NCBI RefSeq assembly: GCF_014636175.1
Contig: NZ_BMDW01000014.1
Span: 36,272 to 100,271, forward strand
Source of the DNA: Sphingomonas psychrolutea
GTDB taxonomy: Bacteria; Pseudomonadota; Alphaproteobacteria; Sphingomonadales; Sphingomonadaceae
Reading direction: 5' to 3'
DNA: 64,000 bases
A program made the translations under genes and the position numbers. The notes beneath the pieces are model-generated. The model saw nothing but the letters and a program-made list of their open reading frames with translations. It did no database searches and was not told the origin of the DNA. This document shows, piece by piece, positions 55,245 to 64,000 of this stretch (position 1 is its first letter; each line of letters begins with the position of its first letter).

Positions 55245-55886
55245 ATGGTACAACCAGCGCAAATGGCCCTCCCGTTCGATTGGCCAGCCGATCCGCGCGA
55301 CGACGAATTCCTGATCGGCCCGTCGAATCAGCGTGCGGTGCAGCAGCTCGAGCGCTGGAGCACGTGGCCGGTCATGGCGGTGCTCGTCACTGGCCCGCGC
55401 AAATCAGGGCGCAGCCTGCTCGCGCGGATTTTCGCGGCGAAGACGGGTGGTGGGCTGATCGACGATGCCGAGCGGCAGAATGAAACGACGATCTTCCACG
55501 CCTGGAACCGCGCGCAAGAGGAGCGTCGCCCGGTGGTGATCGTCGCCGATGCGCCGCCGCCGGAATGGGCGATCAAGCTGCCCGACCTGCGCTCGCGCCT
55601 CACCGCCAGCCCGATCGTCCGGATCGGCGATCCCGACGAAACGCTCATGCGCGCGATCTTCGAACGGCAGTTCCTGCGCCGCGGAATCGATGCGCGTCCG
55701 GAAGTGATCCAATGGCTGGTCGTGCGCGTGGAACGCACACATGTCGCGTTGCTCCGTGCGGTCGATCTGCTCGATCAGGCGGTGCTCGAACGCCACAAAC
55801 GCTTGTCGATTCCGCTCGCGCGCGCCACATTGGAGGAGGCTGGGCTGATCCCCGGACGAGCCCCCGAATCGACGGAAACCGCATGA
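55245..55886 (+). CDS. hdaA: HdaA/Hda-type DnaA-related regulator
   Basis: A 213-residue AAA+ protein without the DnaA DNA-binding domain. It starts with a clamp-binding-like motif QMALPFDWP, followed by a P-loop VTGPRKSGRSLLARI in which Lys is replaced by Arg, as in Hda. The sensor region has RRGIDARPEVIQWLVVRVER. Hda-type proteins bind the sliding clamp and promote ATP hydrolysis by DnaA after initiation. It lies 1 bp after the DUF2066 stop and its own stop overlaps ppk1 (ATGA). Confidence 0.88.
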   Translation: MVQPAQMALPFDWPADPRDDEFLIGPSNQRAVQQLERWSTWPVMAVLVTGPRKSGRSLLARIFAAKTGGGLIDDAERQNETTIFHAWNRAQEERRPVVIVADAPPPEWAIKLPDLRSRLTASPIVRIGDPDETLMRAIFERQFLRRGIDARPEVIQWLVVRVERTHVALLRAVDLLDQAVLERHKRLSIPLARATLEEAGLIPGRAPESTETA

Positions 55887-58060
55887 CCCGCCCCGCCCAT
55901 CTCGCCAGTATGGACATCGATGACGACCCGTTCGCGGGCAGCGAGGGGAGCGATCGCTATTTCAACCGCGAGCTGTCGTGGCTCGCCTTCAACCGGCGTG
56001 TGCTGGAGGAAGCGTGCAACCCCGCACATCCCTTGCTCGAACGCGTTCGCTTCCTCTCGATTTCGGGGTCGAACCTCGACGAATTCTTCATGGTGCGCGT
56101 CGCTGGCCTGAAGGGGCAGCAGCTGCAGGACGTTGCCCGTCTGTCAAACGATGGCCTTACCTCGGGCCAGCAACTCGCCGCGATCGTCGCTGAGGCTGAT
56201 GCGCTGGTGACGAGTCAACGCGACGTGTGGCGCGATCTGCGCCGTCAGCTCGCCGAAACCGGCATCGCGGTGCTCAGTTCGCGGACAATCGACGAGGCCT
56301 TGTCGCCCGAGGATCTGCGCTGGCTCGAAACGCAATTTCGCGAGCAAATCTTTCCGATTTTGACCCCGCAGGCGCTCGACCCCGCGCATCCCTTTCCGTT
56401 CATGCCAAATAAGGGGCTGGCGGTGATGTTCGACCTCGTCCGCATGTCGGACGACCAGCCGATTCGCGAACTTGTCATGCTGCCGGCACAAATGCCGCGG
56501 TTCGTCCGCTTGCCCGGCGAAAAGGCCCGATATGTCGCGGTCGAATCGCTCGTGAAACGCTTCGCGTCGCTCGTTTTCCCCGGCTACCGTGTGGTCGGCG
56601 CGGCTGAGTTTCGCGTCCTGCGCGACAGCGATATCGAGATCGAAGAAGAAGCCGAGGATCTCGTCCGCTACTTCGCCAATGCGATCAAGCGCCGTCGGCG
56701 CGGCCGCGTCATCCGGCTCGAGCTCGAAAGTGGGATGCCGCAGGTTCTCGGCGCTGTTTTGCGCGCCGAATTGGGCGGATCAGACTGTTTCGTCACCGAA
56801 AGCGGCGCGTTCCTGGGTGTGGGGGATTTGGAATCGATCGTCGATGAAGATCGCCCTGATCTGAAATTTACCCCCTTCTCGCCGCGCTTCCCCGAAAGGA
56901 TCCGCGAATTCGGCGGGGATTGCTTCGCCGCGATCAGTGCGAAGGACATTGTCGTCCATCACCCGTACGAAACCTTCGACGTGGTGCTCGCCTTCCTCAA
57001 ACAAGCCGCCGCCGACCCCGATGTCGTGGCGATCAAGCAGACGCTGTACCGTGCAGGCAAGCAGCCTGCCGTTATCAACGCGCTGATCGCCGCCGCCGAG
57101 GCCGGAAAATCGGTCACCGCCGTGGTCGAATTGAAAGCGCGCTTCGACGAGGAGCAGAATTTGCTATGGGCCGCCTCGCTCGAACGCGCCGGCGTGCAAG
57201 TGGTGTACGGCTTCATCGACTGGAAAACCCACGCCAAGGTGTCGATGGTGGTGCGGCGCGAGGCGGGGCAATATCGCACCTACTGCCATTTCGGGACGGG
57301 CAATTATCACCCGATCACCGCCAAAGTGTATACCGACCTCAGCTTTTTCACCGCCGACCCGCGGCTGGGGCGCGATGCGGCGCAGATGTTCAATTACATC
57401 ACCGGCTATGTCGAGCCCGAGAATATGGCGTTGATCAGCCTCAGCCCGCGTGATCTGCGCCCGCGCCTGATGCGGTTGATCGATGACGAAATCGCCAATG
57501 CGCGCGCCGGAAAGCCTGGCGCGATCTGGGCCAAGATGAATTCAGTGGTCGATCCCGCCGTAATCGAAAAACTGTATGAGGCCAGCGCGGCGGGGGTCGA
57601 GATCGACTTGATCATCCGCGGCATTTGTTGCCTCAAGCCGGGCGTGCCCGGCCTGTCCGAGAATATCCGCGTCAAATCGGTAATCGGCCGGTTTCTGGAA
57701 CACAGTCGCATCTGGTGTTTCGGCAATGGCAAGGCGCTGCCCAATGACGGGGCAAAAGTGTTTATTTCCTCGGCCGATTGGATGCAGCGCAATTTCGACC
57801 GGCGAATCGAATATATGCTGCCGATCGAGAACAAGACCGTGCATCAGCAAATCCTCGATCAAGTGATGGTCGCCAATTTGATCGACAATGAACAAAGCTG
57901 GGATTTGCAGGCGGATGGATCGTATGTGCGAGTCGAACCCGGCGACCGACCGTTCAACCTGCACCGCTATTTCATGACCAACCCATCGCTGTCGGGGCGC
58001 GGTGCCTCGCTTGCGGCGAGCGGATCGGTACCGAAACTCTCACTACGCAACCGGCGGTGA
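55883..58060 (+). CDS. ppk1: Polyphosphate kinase 1
   Basis: Reversibly polymerises the gamma-phosphate of ATP into polyphosphate. In the 725-residue protein the N-terminal domain starts RYFNRELSWLAFNRRVLEEA. The two catalytic histidines correspond to H450 (DWKTHAKVSMVV) and H607 (RFLEHSRIWCFGNG). YCHFGTGNYHPITAKVYTDL is diagnostic. It overlaps hdaA and is followed by ppx 7 bp later. Confidence 0.96.
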   Translation: MTRPAHLASMDIDDDPFAGSEGSDRYFNRELSWLAFNRRVLEEACNPAHPLLERVRFLSISGSNLDEFFMVRVAGLKGQQLQDVARLSNDGLTSGQQLAAIVAEADALVTSQRDVWRDLRRQLAETGIAVLSSRTIDEALSPEDLRWLETQFREQIFPILTPQALDPAHPFPFMPNKGLAVMFDLVRMSDDQPIRELVMLPAQMPRFVRLPGEKARYVAVESLVKRFASLVFPGYRVVGAAEFRVLRDSDIEIEEEAEDLVRYFANAIKRRRRGRVIRLELESGMPQVLGAVLRAELGGSDCFVTESGAFLGVGDLESIVDEDRPDLKFTPFSPRFPERIREFGGDCFAAISAKDIVVHHPYETFDVVLAFLKQAAADPDVVAIKQTLYRAGKQPAVINALIAAAEAGKSVTAVVELKARFDEEQNLLWAASLERAGVQVVYGFIDWKTHAKVSMVVRREAGQYRTYCHFGTGNYHPITAKVYTDLSFFTADPRLGRDAAQMFNYITGYVEPENMALISLSPRDLRPRLMRLIDDEIANARAGKPGAIWAKMNSVVDPAVIEKLYEASAAGVEIDLIIRGICCLKPGVPGLSENIRVKSVIGRFLEHSRIWCFGNGKALPNDGAKVFISSADWMQRNFDRRIEYMLPIENKTVHQQILDQVMVANLIDNEQSWDLQADGSYVRVEPGDRPFNLHRYFMTNPSLSGRGASLAASGSVPKLSLRNRR

Positions 58061-58067
58061 TCGCCTG

Positions 58068-59564
58068 ATGGCGACGCTCCTGTTCCGTAAGCCTAAGCCC
58101 GAGACAGTGGCGGAGCCGCGCACCGGCATTATCGACATCGGCTCTAACTCGATCCGCTTGGTTGTTTATCAGGGGCCCGAGCGGCTCCCCGCGATCCTGT
58201 TCAACGAGAAGGTCATGGCCGGGCTCGGGCGCGGCCTCGCCGAGACCGGCGCGATCACCGCGTCCGCGCTTGATGTCGCGTCCGATGCGCTCGCGCGCTT
58301 CGCCGCGGTCGCGCGTGAGATGGAGGTGACGCGGCTGCGTACCGTCGCCACCGCTGCCGTGCGCGATGCCTCGAACGGCAAAGTCCTGCTCAACACGGCG
58401 CGCGACCTCGCGCTCGACGTCGAATTGCTCTCGGGCGAGCAGGAAGCCACTGCTGCCGGATATGGCGTACTCTCGGCCATCCCGCACGCGGATGGCATTG
58501 TCGGCGATCTCGGCGGCGGCAGCCTCGAACTGATCCGGGTGCGTGGCGGCAAGGTCCATGAACGCGTATCCTTTCCGCTCGGCGTGCTGCGGATCGCGGC
58601 GGTGCGCGCGAAGGGGCAGGGCGCGCTTCAACGTACCGTCGCAAAGTCGCTGCAGGAGGCTGGCTGGTTGCGCAAAGGGGAGGGGCTTCCGCTCTATCTC
58701 GTCGGCGGATCGTGGCGCGCGCTCGCGCGGCTCGACATGCATCTCGGGCAATATCCGCTGCCGGTGATCCACCAATATGCGATGTCGGCTGATGCGATCG
58801 CGCGGATGGGGCGCACGATCAGCCACGTCAACAAGGCCTGGCTGCGCGCGATCCCCGGCCTGTCGGCGGCACGATCGGCCAATTTAGGCGACGCGACCGC
58901 GCTGCTGACGGTCTTGCTCAAGCATCTTGGCAGCGACACCACGATCGTCTCGGCGTTCGGACTGCGCGAGGGGCTGCTCTACGGCGCGCTCGATCCTGCG
59001 GTGCGCGCGCAGGACCCTTTGATCGTCGCGACGCGCGACGAAGGCCGCCGCCACGGGCGCTTTGCCGAGCATGGCGATTTGCTCGACGGCTGGATCGCGC
59101 CGCTGTTCACCCGCGATGAACCCGAAATGGCGCGGCTCCGGCTCGCGGCGTGCCTGCTCGCCGATGTCGGCTGGCGCGCCAACCCCGAATTTCGCGCCGA
59201 ACGCGGCGTCGAGGTCGCGCTCCACGGCAATTGGGTAGCGATCGACGCCCGCGGCCGGGCGTTGGTCGCGCAGGCGCTCTACACCAGCCTCGGCGGCGGT
59301 ATCGAGACGCCCGAGCCGCTGGGCGTGCTCGCCAGCCCGGCAGACCTGAAGCGCGCGGTCCATTGGGGCTTGGCGATGCGGCTGGGGCAGCGGATGAGCG
59401 GGGGCCTTGCCGGGCCGCTGCAACGCTCGTCGCTCGCGGATGACGGGATAACGCTGACGCTGCATGTCAGCCCCACCGACCTTGCGCTGTATAGCGAGAC
59501 AGTCGAACGGCGGCACGCATCGCTGGCGACCGCGCTCGGGCGCAAAGCGCTGATTACTGGTTAG
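58068..59564 (+). CDS. ppx: Ppx/GppA-family exopolyphosphatase
   Basis: A 498-residue phosphatase of the ASKHA fold. Motifs: GIIDIGSNSIRLVVYQ, ELLSGEQEATAAGYGVLSA and VGDLGGGSLELIRV. It either degrades polyphosphate or acts on pppGpp. The ATG at 58068 follows the ppk1 stop by 7 bp, placing synthesis and breakdown in one operon. The C-terminal HD-like region (DEGRRHGRFAEHGDLL) is present. Confidence 0.94.
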   Translation: MATLLFRKPKPETVAEPRTGIIDIGSNSIRLVVYQGPERLPAILFNEKVMAGLGRGLAETGAITASALDVASDALARFAAVAREMEVTRLRTVATAAVRDASNGKVLLNTARDLALDVELLSGEQEATAAGYGVLSAIPHADGIVGDLGGGSLELIRVRGGKVHERVSFPLGVLRIAAVRAKGQGALQRTVAKSLQEAGWLRKGEGLPLYLVGGSWRALARLDMHLGQYPLPVIHQYAMSADAIARMGRTISHVNKAWLRAIPGLSAARSANLGDATALLTVLLKHLGSDTTIVSAFGLREGLLYGALDPAVRAQDPLIVATRDEGRRHGRFAEHGDLLDGWIAPLFTRDEPEMARLRLAACLLADVGWRANPEFRAERGVEVALHGNWVAIDARGRALVAQALYTSLGGGIETPEPLGVLASPADLKRAVHWGLAMRLGQRMSGGLAGPLQRSSLADDGITLTLHVSPTDLALYSETVERRHASLATALGRKALITG

Positions 59565-59565
59565 G

Positions 59566-59823
59566 ATGGCGCGCAAGCACTACCTCACCGCCACCTTGCC
59601 CGACGGCTATGTCAAGACGATCGGCCCGACCGCGACCGCCTTCACGCACTATTGGCGGATCGTCGCGACGCTCGAAAACGGCAAGACCGAGGTGTTCTGG
59701 GGTCACACCAAATCGCCCGCCGACGCCAAACGCAAACGCGCGGCCGCGGTCGAAGCGGCGACGAGTCGCGGGTGGAAAAGCTATGTCTTCGAGATTGCCG
59801 ATCTCACCCGAACCGACGCGTAG
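59566..59823 (+). CDS. Small conserved-looking protein, 85 residues
   Basis: It starts 1 bp after the ppx stop and is very likely cotranslated. The product (MARKHYLTATLPDGYVKTIG) is basic, rich in Lys and Arg and probably beta-alpha, with KTEVFWGHTKSPADAKRKRA. No signal peptide or motif points to a function. I do not recognise the family. Confidence 0.7.
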   Translation: MARKHYLTATLPDGYVKTIGPTATAFTHYWRIVATLENGKTEVFWGHTKSPADAKRKRAAAVEAATSRGWKSYVFEIADLTRTDA

Positions 59824-59826
59824 TGT

Positions 59827-61002
59827 TCAGGTGACATCCTCTGTCCGCGTCATCTTCATCTTGCCGTTCACCACCGCAAACGCCAGCCGCCCCTCGACCA
59901 GGTCGAGCGCATCACGGCCGAATTGTTCGAAGCGCCACCCCTCGAGGATCGACAGCCCGCTGCGCTGACCCGCCGCCAGCGCATCGATGTCGTCGGCGCG
60001 CGCCAGCAAGCGCGCAGCGACGTCGATTTCCTTCGACCGGATTTTGAGCAGCAGCTTGAGCAAATCGGCGACCAGCGCGCCGTCCTTGCCCATGCCCGGC
60101 TTGCGGTCGTCGCGCGAGGGCATTTCCTCCGCCGTCATCGGCGTCGCCCCCTCCAGCGCTTGCATCAGCCGCGCGCCAATGTCGTTCTGCGCCCAGGTTG
60201 CCGATAGGCCGCGGACCTTGGCAAGATCGGCTTGCCGCTTCGGCGCATGTCCGGCCAGATCGGCGATCGTCTCATCCTTGACGATCCGCCCGCGTGGCAA
60301 ATCCTTGCCGCGCGCCTCAAGCTCGCGCCACCGCGCAAGTGCCTTCAGGCGACCGAGCACTTCGGGCTTGCGGCTCGGCACCTTGATCCGCCGCCATGCT
60401 TCTTCGGGATCGTTGGCATAATTCTTGGGGTCGCCGAGCCGCTCCATCTCTTGGTCGAGCCACGCGCCGCGCCCGGTCCGGCGCAGTTTCTCGAGCATCT
60501 GCGGGAAGATCTCGGCAAGATGCGTCACGTCGCCGATCGCATATTCGATTTGCCGCGCATCGAGTGGTCGCCTGGACCAATCGGTAAAGCGCGCGCCCTT
60601 GTCGATCGTGAAGCCGAGATAGGCATCAACCAGATTGGAATAGCCGACCTGTTCGCCTTGCCCCAGCGCCATCGCCGCGATTTGCGTATCGAACAGCGGG
60701 TGCGGAGTCGTGCCGGTGAGGTTGTAGACGATTTCGAGATCCTGCCCGCCGGCATGAAACACTTTCAGCACGTCGGGATTGTTGACCATCAATTGCAGCA
60801 GCGGGGTCATGTCGAGCCCCGGTGCGAGCGGATCGATCGCCGCTGCCTCGTTCACATCGGCAATCTGGATCAGGCAGAGTTCGGGCCAAAAGGTGTTCTC
60901 GCGCATGAACTCGGTGTCGATGCAGACGAAATCGGCCTGCGACAATCGCGTACACAAATTGGCAAGAGTGGCGCTGTCGGTGATGAGGGGGTGGATATGC
61001 AT
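59827..61002 (-). CDS. rnd: Ribonuclease D
   Basis: A 3'-5' exoribonuclease for tRNA maturation. It has 391 residues with the DEDD exonuclease motifs DFVCIDTEFMRENTFWP, FHAGGQDLEIVYN and YAIGDVTHLAEIFPQML. HRDC-type helical domains follow (RWRELEARGKDLPRGRIVKD). The ATG at 61002 gives the family N-terminus; a longer frame to 61176 is repeat sequence. It converges on the small gene after ppx, with 3 bp between them. Confidence 0.94.
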   Translation of the reverse strand: MHIHPLITDSATLANLCTRLSQADFVCIDTEFMRENTFWPELCLIQIADVNEAAAIDPLAPGLDMTPLLQLMVNNPDVLKVFHAGGQDLEIVYNLTGTTPHPLFDTQIAAMALGQGEQVGYSNLVDAYLGFTIDKGARFTDWSRRPLDARQIEYAIGDVTHLAEIFPQMLEKLRRTGRGAWLDQEMERLGDPKNYANDPEEAWRRIKVPSRKPEVLGRLKALARWRELEARGKDLPRGRIVKDETIADLAGHAPKRQADLAKVRGLSATWAQNDIGARLMQALEGATPMTAEEMPSRDDRKPGMGKDGALVADLLKLLLKIRSKEIDVAARLLARADDIDALAAGQRSGLSILEGWRFEQFGRDALDLVEGRLAFAVVNGKMKMTRTEDVT

Positions 61003-61076
61003 CTCGACCCCATAGCGAGGGTCACGCGGGTTGACAAAGGCGAGTTGGAAGGTGAGGTGCCGCGCCATCCCTTGGC

Positions 61077-61155
61077 CGTTCCCCGGCGAAAGCCGGGGTC
61101 CAGAGTTTCGAGCGCTGCGTGTGTGGCTCTGGACCCCGGCTTCCGCCGGGGAACG
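61077..61155. repeat. Family B inverted repeat unit between rnd and aspS
   Basis: Arms 61077-61105 and 61127-61155 are inverted copies, with hairpin core CCCCGGC/GCCGGGG followed by GTCCAGAG. The 79-bp unit lies in the 172-bp gap between the divergent genes rnd and aspS and must be part of at least one leader or promoter. Confidence 0.92.
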
Positions 61156-61174
61156 ATGACGTGAGTTGAACACC

Positions 61175-62968
61175 ATGCACGCCTATCGCACCCATACTTG
61201 CGCCCAGCTCCGCGCCGCCGATGTCGGTACCTCGGTCAAGCTCAGCGGCTGGATCCACCGCAAGCGTGACCACGGCAATTTGCTGTTCGTCGATGTGCGC
61301 GATCATTACGGCATTACCCAGATCGTCACCGACAGCGACAGCCCGACGCACGCCGTGCTCGACAAATTGCGCGCCGAGTCGGTCGTGACGATCATCGGCG
61401 ATGTCGTCGCGCGCTCGCCCGAGACGGTGAATGCGAACTTGCCCTCGGGCGAAATTGAAATCCGCGCGCGCGACGTGGTCGTACAATCGGCGGCGAACGA
61501 ATTGCCGATGCCGGTGTTCGGCGAGCAGGAATATCCCGAGGATATCCGCCTGCGCTATCGCTTCCTCGATTTGCGACGCGAGCGGCTCCACGCCAACATC
61601 CTGCTGCGCTCGAACGTCATTTCCTCGCTGCGCCAGCGCATGATCGGGCAGGGCTTCACCGAATTCCAGACCCCGATCCTGACCGCGAGCAGCCCCGAGG
61701 GCGCGCGCGATTATCTCGTACCGAGCCGCGTCCACCCCGGCAAATTCTACGCGCTCCCGCAAGCGCCGCAGATGTTCAAGCAATTGCTGATGGTCGCGGG
61801 CTTCGACCGCTATTTCCAGATCGCACCCTGCTTCCGCGACGAAGATGCGCGCGCCGACCGCTCGCCCGGTGAATTCTACCAGCTCGATTTCGAAATGAGC
61901 TTCGTCACGCAAGACGACGTCTTCGCCGCGATCGAGCCGGTGCTGCACGGCGTGTTTGAGGAATATGCCGATTGGCAGGGCAAGGGCCGCACGGTTTCGG
62001 CGCTGCCATTCAAGCGTATCCCGTACCGCGAATCGATGCTGAAATACGGCAATGACAAGCCCGATCTGCGTAATCCGATCGAGATCACCGACGTGTCCGA
62101 GCATTTCAAAGGCTCAGGCTTTGGCCGCTTTGCGTCGATGGTCGAGGGCGGCGATGTCGTCCGCGCGATCCCGGCCCCCGGCACCGCCGAGAAGAGCCGC
62201 AAATTCTTCGATGAGATGAACTCGTGGGCGCAATCGGAGGGCTTCCCAGGCTTGGGCTATGCGACGCAGAAGGACGGCGTGTTCGGCGGCCCGATCGCCA
62301 ACAATCACGGGCAGGAGGGGATGCAGGCGATCGCCGCCGCACTCGGCCTCGGCCCCAATGACGGCATCTTCTTCTCGGCTGGCAAGGAAGCGCAAGCCGC
62401 CAAGCTCGCCGGGCTGGCACGCACGCGCGTCGCGGATCAGCTCGGCCTGATCGATGACAAGCGTTTCGAATTCTGCTGGATCGTCGATTTCCCGATGTTC
62501 GAATATGACGAGGACGCCAAGAAGGTCGATTTCAGCCACAACCCGTTCAGCATGCCGCAGGGCGAAATGCACGCGCTGGAAACGATGGACCCGCTCGACA
62601 TCCTCGCCTTCCAATACGACATCGTCTGCAACGGGATCGAATTGTCGTCGGGCGCGATCCGCAACCACAAGCCCGAGATCATGTACAAGGCGTTCGAGAT
62701 TGCAGGCTACACACAAGCCGATGTCGACCGCGATTTCGCGGGCATGATCAACGCGTTCAAATGCGGCGCGCCGCCGCACGGTGGTTCCGCGCCGGGTGTC
62801 GACCGGATCGTGATGCTGCTGGCGGACGAACCCAACATCCGCGAGGTCATCACCTTCCCAATGACGCAAAAGGCAGAGGATCTGATGATGGGAGCACCCA
62901 ATTTCGCGACGCCCAAGCAGTTGAAGGAACTCAATCTGCGGTCGACCGCCGAGGCTCTCAAAAGTTAA
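61175..62968 (+). CDS. aspS: Aspartyl-tRNA synthetase (bacterial, GAD-domain type)
   Basis: A class II synthetase of 597 residues. The OB-fold anticodon domain ([20 protein letters not shown]) is followed by motif 1 ([20 protein letters not shown]), motif 2 ([20 protein letters not shown]) and motif 3 ([20 protein letters not shown]), with the GAD insertion in between. The ATG at 61175 is preferred; an in-frame TTG lies three codons upstream. AspRS of alphaproteobacteria often also charges tRNA-Asn. Confidence 0.96.
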   Translation: MHAYRTHTCAQLRAADVGTSVKLSGWIHRKRDHGNLLFVDVRDHYGITQIVTDSDSPTHAVLDKLRAESVVTIIGDVVARSPETVNANLPSGEIEIRARDVVVQSAANELPMPVFGEQEYPEDIRLRYRFLDLRRERLHANILLRSNVISSLRQRMIGQGFTEFQTPILTASSPEGARDYLVPSRVHPGKFYALPQAPQMFKQLLMVAGFDRYFQIAPCFRDEDARADRSPGEFYQLDFEMSFVTQDDVFAAIEPVLHGVFEEYADWQGKGRTVSALPFKRIPYRESMLKYGNDKPDLRNPIEITDVSEHFKGSGFGRFASMVEGGDVVRAIPAPGTAEKSRKFFDEMNSWAQSEGFPGLGYATQKDGVFGGPIANNHGQEGMQAIAAALGLGPNDGIFFSAGKEAQAAKLAGLARTRVADQLGLIDDKRFEFCWIVDFPMFEYDEDAKKVDFSHNPFSMPQGEMHALETMDPLDILAFQYDIVCNGIELSSGAIRNHKPEIMYKAFEIAGYTQADVDRDFAGMINAFKCGAPPHGGSAPGVDRIVMLLADEPNIREVITFPMTQKAEDLMMGAPNFATPKQLKELNLRSTAEALKS

Positions 62969-62975
62969 GCCATTC

Positions 62976-63070
62976 CGTCACCCCGGCCTTGTGCCGGGGT
63001 CCACCGTCCCGCAAACGCTACACGGACAGGCTTGCGGCCCGGTGGATGCCGGAACAAGTCCGGCATGATG
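62976..63070. repeat. Family A inverted repeat unit between aspS and ppk2
   Basis: A 95-bp unit. The left arm follows the family A consensus. The right-arm hairpin has drifted to ATGCCGGA/TCCGGCAT, and both strands have changed together so pairing is intact. It starts 7 bp after the aspS stop. Confidence 0.9.
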
Positions 63071-63080
63071 GGTTGGTGCG

Positions 63081-63854
63081 ATGACGCTTGAACTTTCCGA
63101 CTACGAAACAGGCAAAAAGTACCCCGGCGATTACGACGCAGATCTTGCCGCGTTGCAAGAACGCCTCGCGCACATCCAGGTCGCGCATATCGTCCACAAG
63201 AAACGCGCGCTGGTGCTGTTCGAGGGCTGGGATGCGGCGGGGAAGGGCGGCATCATCCAGCGGCTCTGCGCCGAATGGGACCCGCGCAATTTCGAAGTCT
63301 GGCCGATCAAGGCCCCGACGCAGGACGAACTCGACCGGCATTTTCTGTGGCGCTTCTGGCAGAAACTGCCAGCGTGCGGCGATATCGCGGTGTTCGATCG
63401 TAGCTGGTACGGGCGCGTGCTGGTCGAACGCGTGGAGGGCTATGCTACCGAAACCGAGTGGAAGCGCGGCTATGACGAGATCAACGAATTCGAAGCGCAG
63501 CAAGCCGATTCGGGGACGACGATCGTCAAGCTGTTCGTCCATGTGACGCAGAAACAGCAGGACAAACGCCTGCAAGACCGGCTCGAACACCCGTGGAAAC
63601 GCTGGAAGACCGGGGCGGAGGATTACCGCAACCGCGAAAAGCGCGCCGCCTATCTCGATGTCATGCACGACATGTTCAAACGCACCGACACGCGCTGGGC
63701 GCCGTGGGTGGTGATCGATGGCAATGATAAGAAAGCCGGCCGCATCGCCGCGCTGACCGCGATTGCCGAGCGATTGGAGGCGCATGTCGACATGACGCCG
63801 CCAGCGCTCGACCCGCAGGTAGAAAAAATCGCGCGGGACGCTTTGGGACTCTAG
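63081..63854 (+). CDS. ppk2: Polyphosphate kinase 2 (class I)
   Basis: Transfers phosphate between polyphosphate and nucleoside diphosphates. It has 257 residues. Walker A is LFEGWDAAGKGGIIQRL, Walker B is AVFDRSWYGRVLVERVEGY, and the lid arginine/lysines are in EHPWKRWKTGAEDYRNREKR. The final TAG (63852-63854) coincides with the CTAG where an IS630-like element begins, so the last codons may have been altered by the insertion. Confidence 0.95.
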   Translation: MTLELSDYETGKKYPGDYDADLAALQERLAHIQVAHIVHKKRALVLFEGWDAAGKGGIIQRLCAEWDPRNFEVWPIKAPTQDELDRHFLWRFWQKLPACGDIAVFDRSWYGRVLVERVEGYATETEWKRGYDEINEFEAQQADSGTTIVKLFVHVTQKQQDKRLQDRLEHPWKRWKTGAEDYRNREKRAAYLDVMHDMFKRTDTRWAPWVVIDGNDKKAGRIAALTAIAERLEAHVDMTPPALDPQVEKIARDALGL

Positions 63855-64000
63855 AGTCTGATCCATTTATGTTGAAGCGTAGCCGGAGTTTCTGGGATAG
63901 TTGGCGCATTCCTGAGGCGGGAAAGCGTCGAGCAAGGTGCCGATGCGTTTCCAGGTCGTTTCGACGGAGCGCTCGGCGGCCTTTCGGAGTAGGATCTTGA
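63855..64000 (-). mobile_element. IS630-like insertion sequence, right end of window (partial)
   Basis: The transposase 3' end lies immediately downstream of a CTAG at 63851-63854. IS630-family elements insert at and duplicate TA, often within CTAG-like sites, which fits. The presumed element tip reads GAGTCTGATCCATTTATG from 63854. The other end is outside the window. Confidence 0.7.
63867..64000 (-). CDS. IS630-family transposase, C-terminal fragment (cut by window)
   Basis: Read leftward, the last 44 codons end in a TAA at 63869-63867. They encode KILLRKAAERSVETTWKRIG, then TLLDAFPPQECANYPRNSGY and AST. The segment DAFPPQECANY and the final GYAST are typical of IS630-type DDE transposase C-termini. 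The body of the gene lies beyond the window. Confidence 0.8.
   Translation of the reverse strand, partial: KILLRKAAERSVETTWKRIGTLLDAFPPQECANYPRNSGYAST

Noticed and set aside
55245..55886. Loss of function in the P-loop (GPRKSGRS) of the DnaA-like protein
   Set aside because: Arg in place of the Walker Lys is also found in Hda of other bacteria, so it is a family trait and not decay.
61003..61176. N-terminal extension of RNase D through the family B repeat
   Set aside because: The extension is translated repeat sequence and precedes the standard RNase D start at 61002; unlike fmt and dnaE, there is no conserved protein sequence on its far side.

Overview
The window is a GC-rich, gene-dense stretch of chromosome from an alphaproteobacterium, most likely a member of the Sphingomonadaceae (Sphingomonas-like). 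The assignment is inferred from gene order and protein character: a pckA / chvI-chvG-hprK-rapZ-EIIA-HPr block, a short HdaA-type DnaA-like protein, an lptD-surA-pdxA-ksgA operon, a short-form HPr kinase, and families of palindromic repeats typical of compact sphingomonad genomes. I see no prophage, CRISPR array, tRNA or rRNA. The only recognisable insertion sequence is the tail of an IS630-like transposase at the right edge.

Layout. 1-2.9 kb: lipoprotein-release ABC transporter (LolC/E, LolD), GNAT acetyltransferase, glutathione peroxidase. 2.9-3.3 kb: a small GIY-YIG nuclease bracketed by inverted hairpin repeats. 3.4-10.6 kb: dnaE, fatty-acyl-CoA ligase, DUF167 protein, radical SAM protein, VOC protein. 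10.6-13.9 kb: a leftward four-gene operon (UDG-like, lytic transglycosylase, MoaB, small membrane protein). 14-21.8 kb: ETF-ubiquinone oxidoreductase, ispE, then ilvD-lipoprotein-nnrDE-RNA methyltransferase. 21.9-25.2 kb: truA-fmt (leftward), recR, def. 25.3-29.9 kb: a small unknown ORF, fhs, rmuC, a broken small gene, a SpoU methyltransferase. 30.1-36.3 kb: regulatory PTS and ChvG-ChvI beside pckA. 36.3-38.6 kb: unknown small proteins, NfeD and SPFH proteins. 39-42.3 kb: guaB, rsmB-like methyltransferase, TPR protein. 42.3-47.9 kb: ksgA, pdxA, surA, lptD. 48-52.7 kb: pepA, holC, ndk, GNAT, and a leftward operon ending in purN. 52.8-64 kb: purM, a DUF2066 protein, hdaA-like, ppk1, ppx, rnd, aspS, ppk2.

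Most genes are housekeeping and pack into operons with ATGA or GTGA start/stop overlaps. The chvG-chvI/hprK/rapZ/PTS block senses envelope and carbon status and lies divergent from pckA. ppk1, ppx and ppk2 place polyphosphate synthesis, breakdown and use within 8 kb.

The unusual part is the repeat landscape. At least three hairpin families (A: core CCCCGGC-loop-GCCGGGG followed by GTCC; B: the same core followed by GCCCAGT or GTCCAG; C: CCCTCCCGC-loop-GCGGGAGGG) occur as inverted pairs between genes. Some lie inside genes: one C-type element is in frame in dnaE and one B-type element is in frame in fmt. A GIY-YIG gene sits exactly between two A-type arms. Two copies of a 64-bp module fold into a perfect three-way junction (10-bp closing stem, two hairpins with CCC and GGG loops). 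They differ in stem sequence but not in register, and each replaces 4 nt in the 3' strand of a host hairpin (one B arm, one C arm), a net gain of 60 bp that keeps the reading frame. I regard this nested, structure-targeted module and the GIY-YIG/hairpin unit as the best candidates for an undescribed system.
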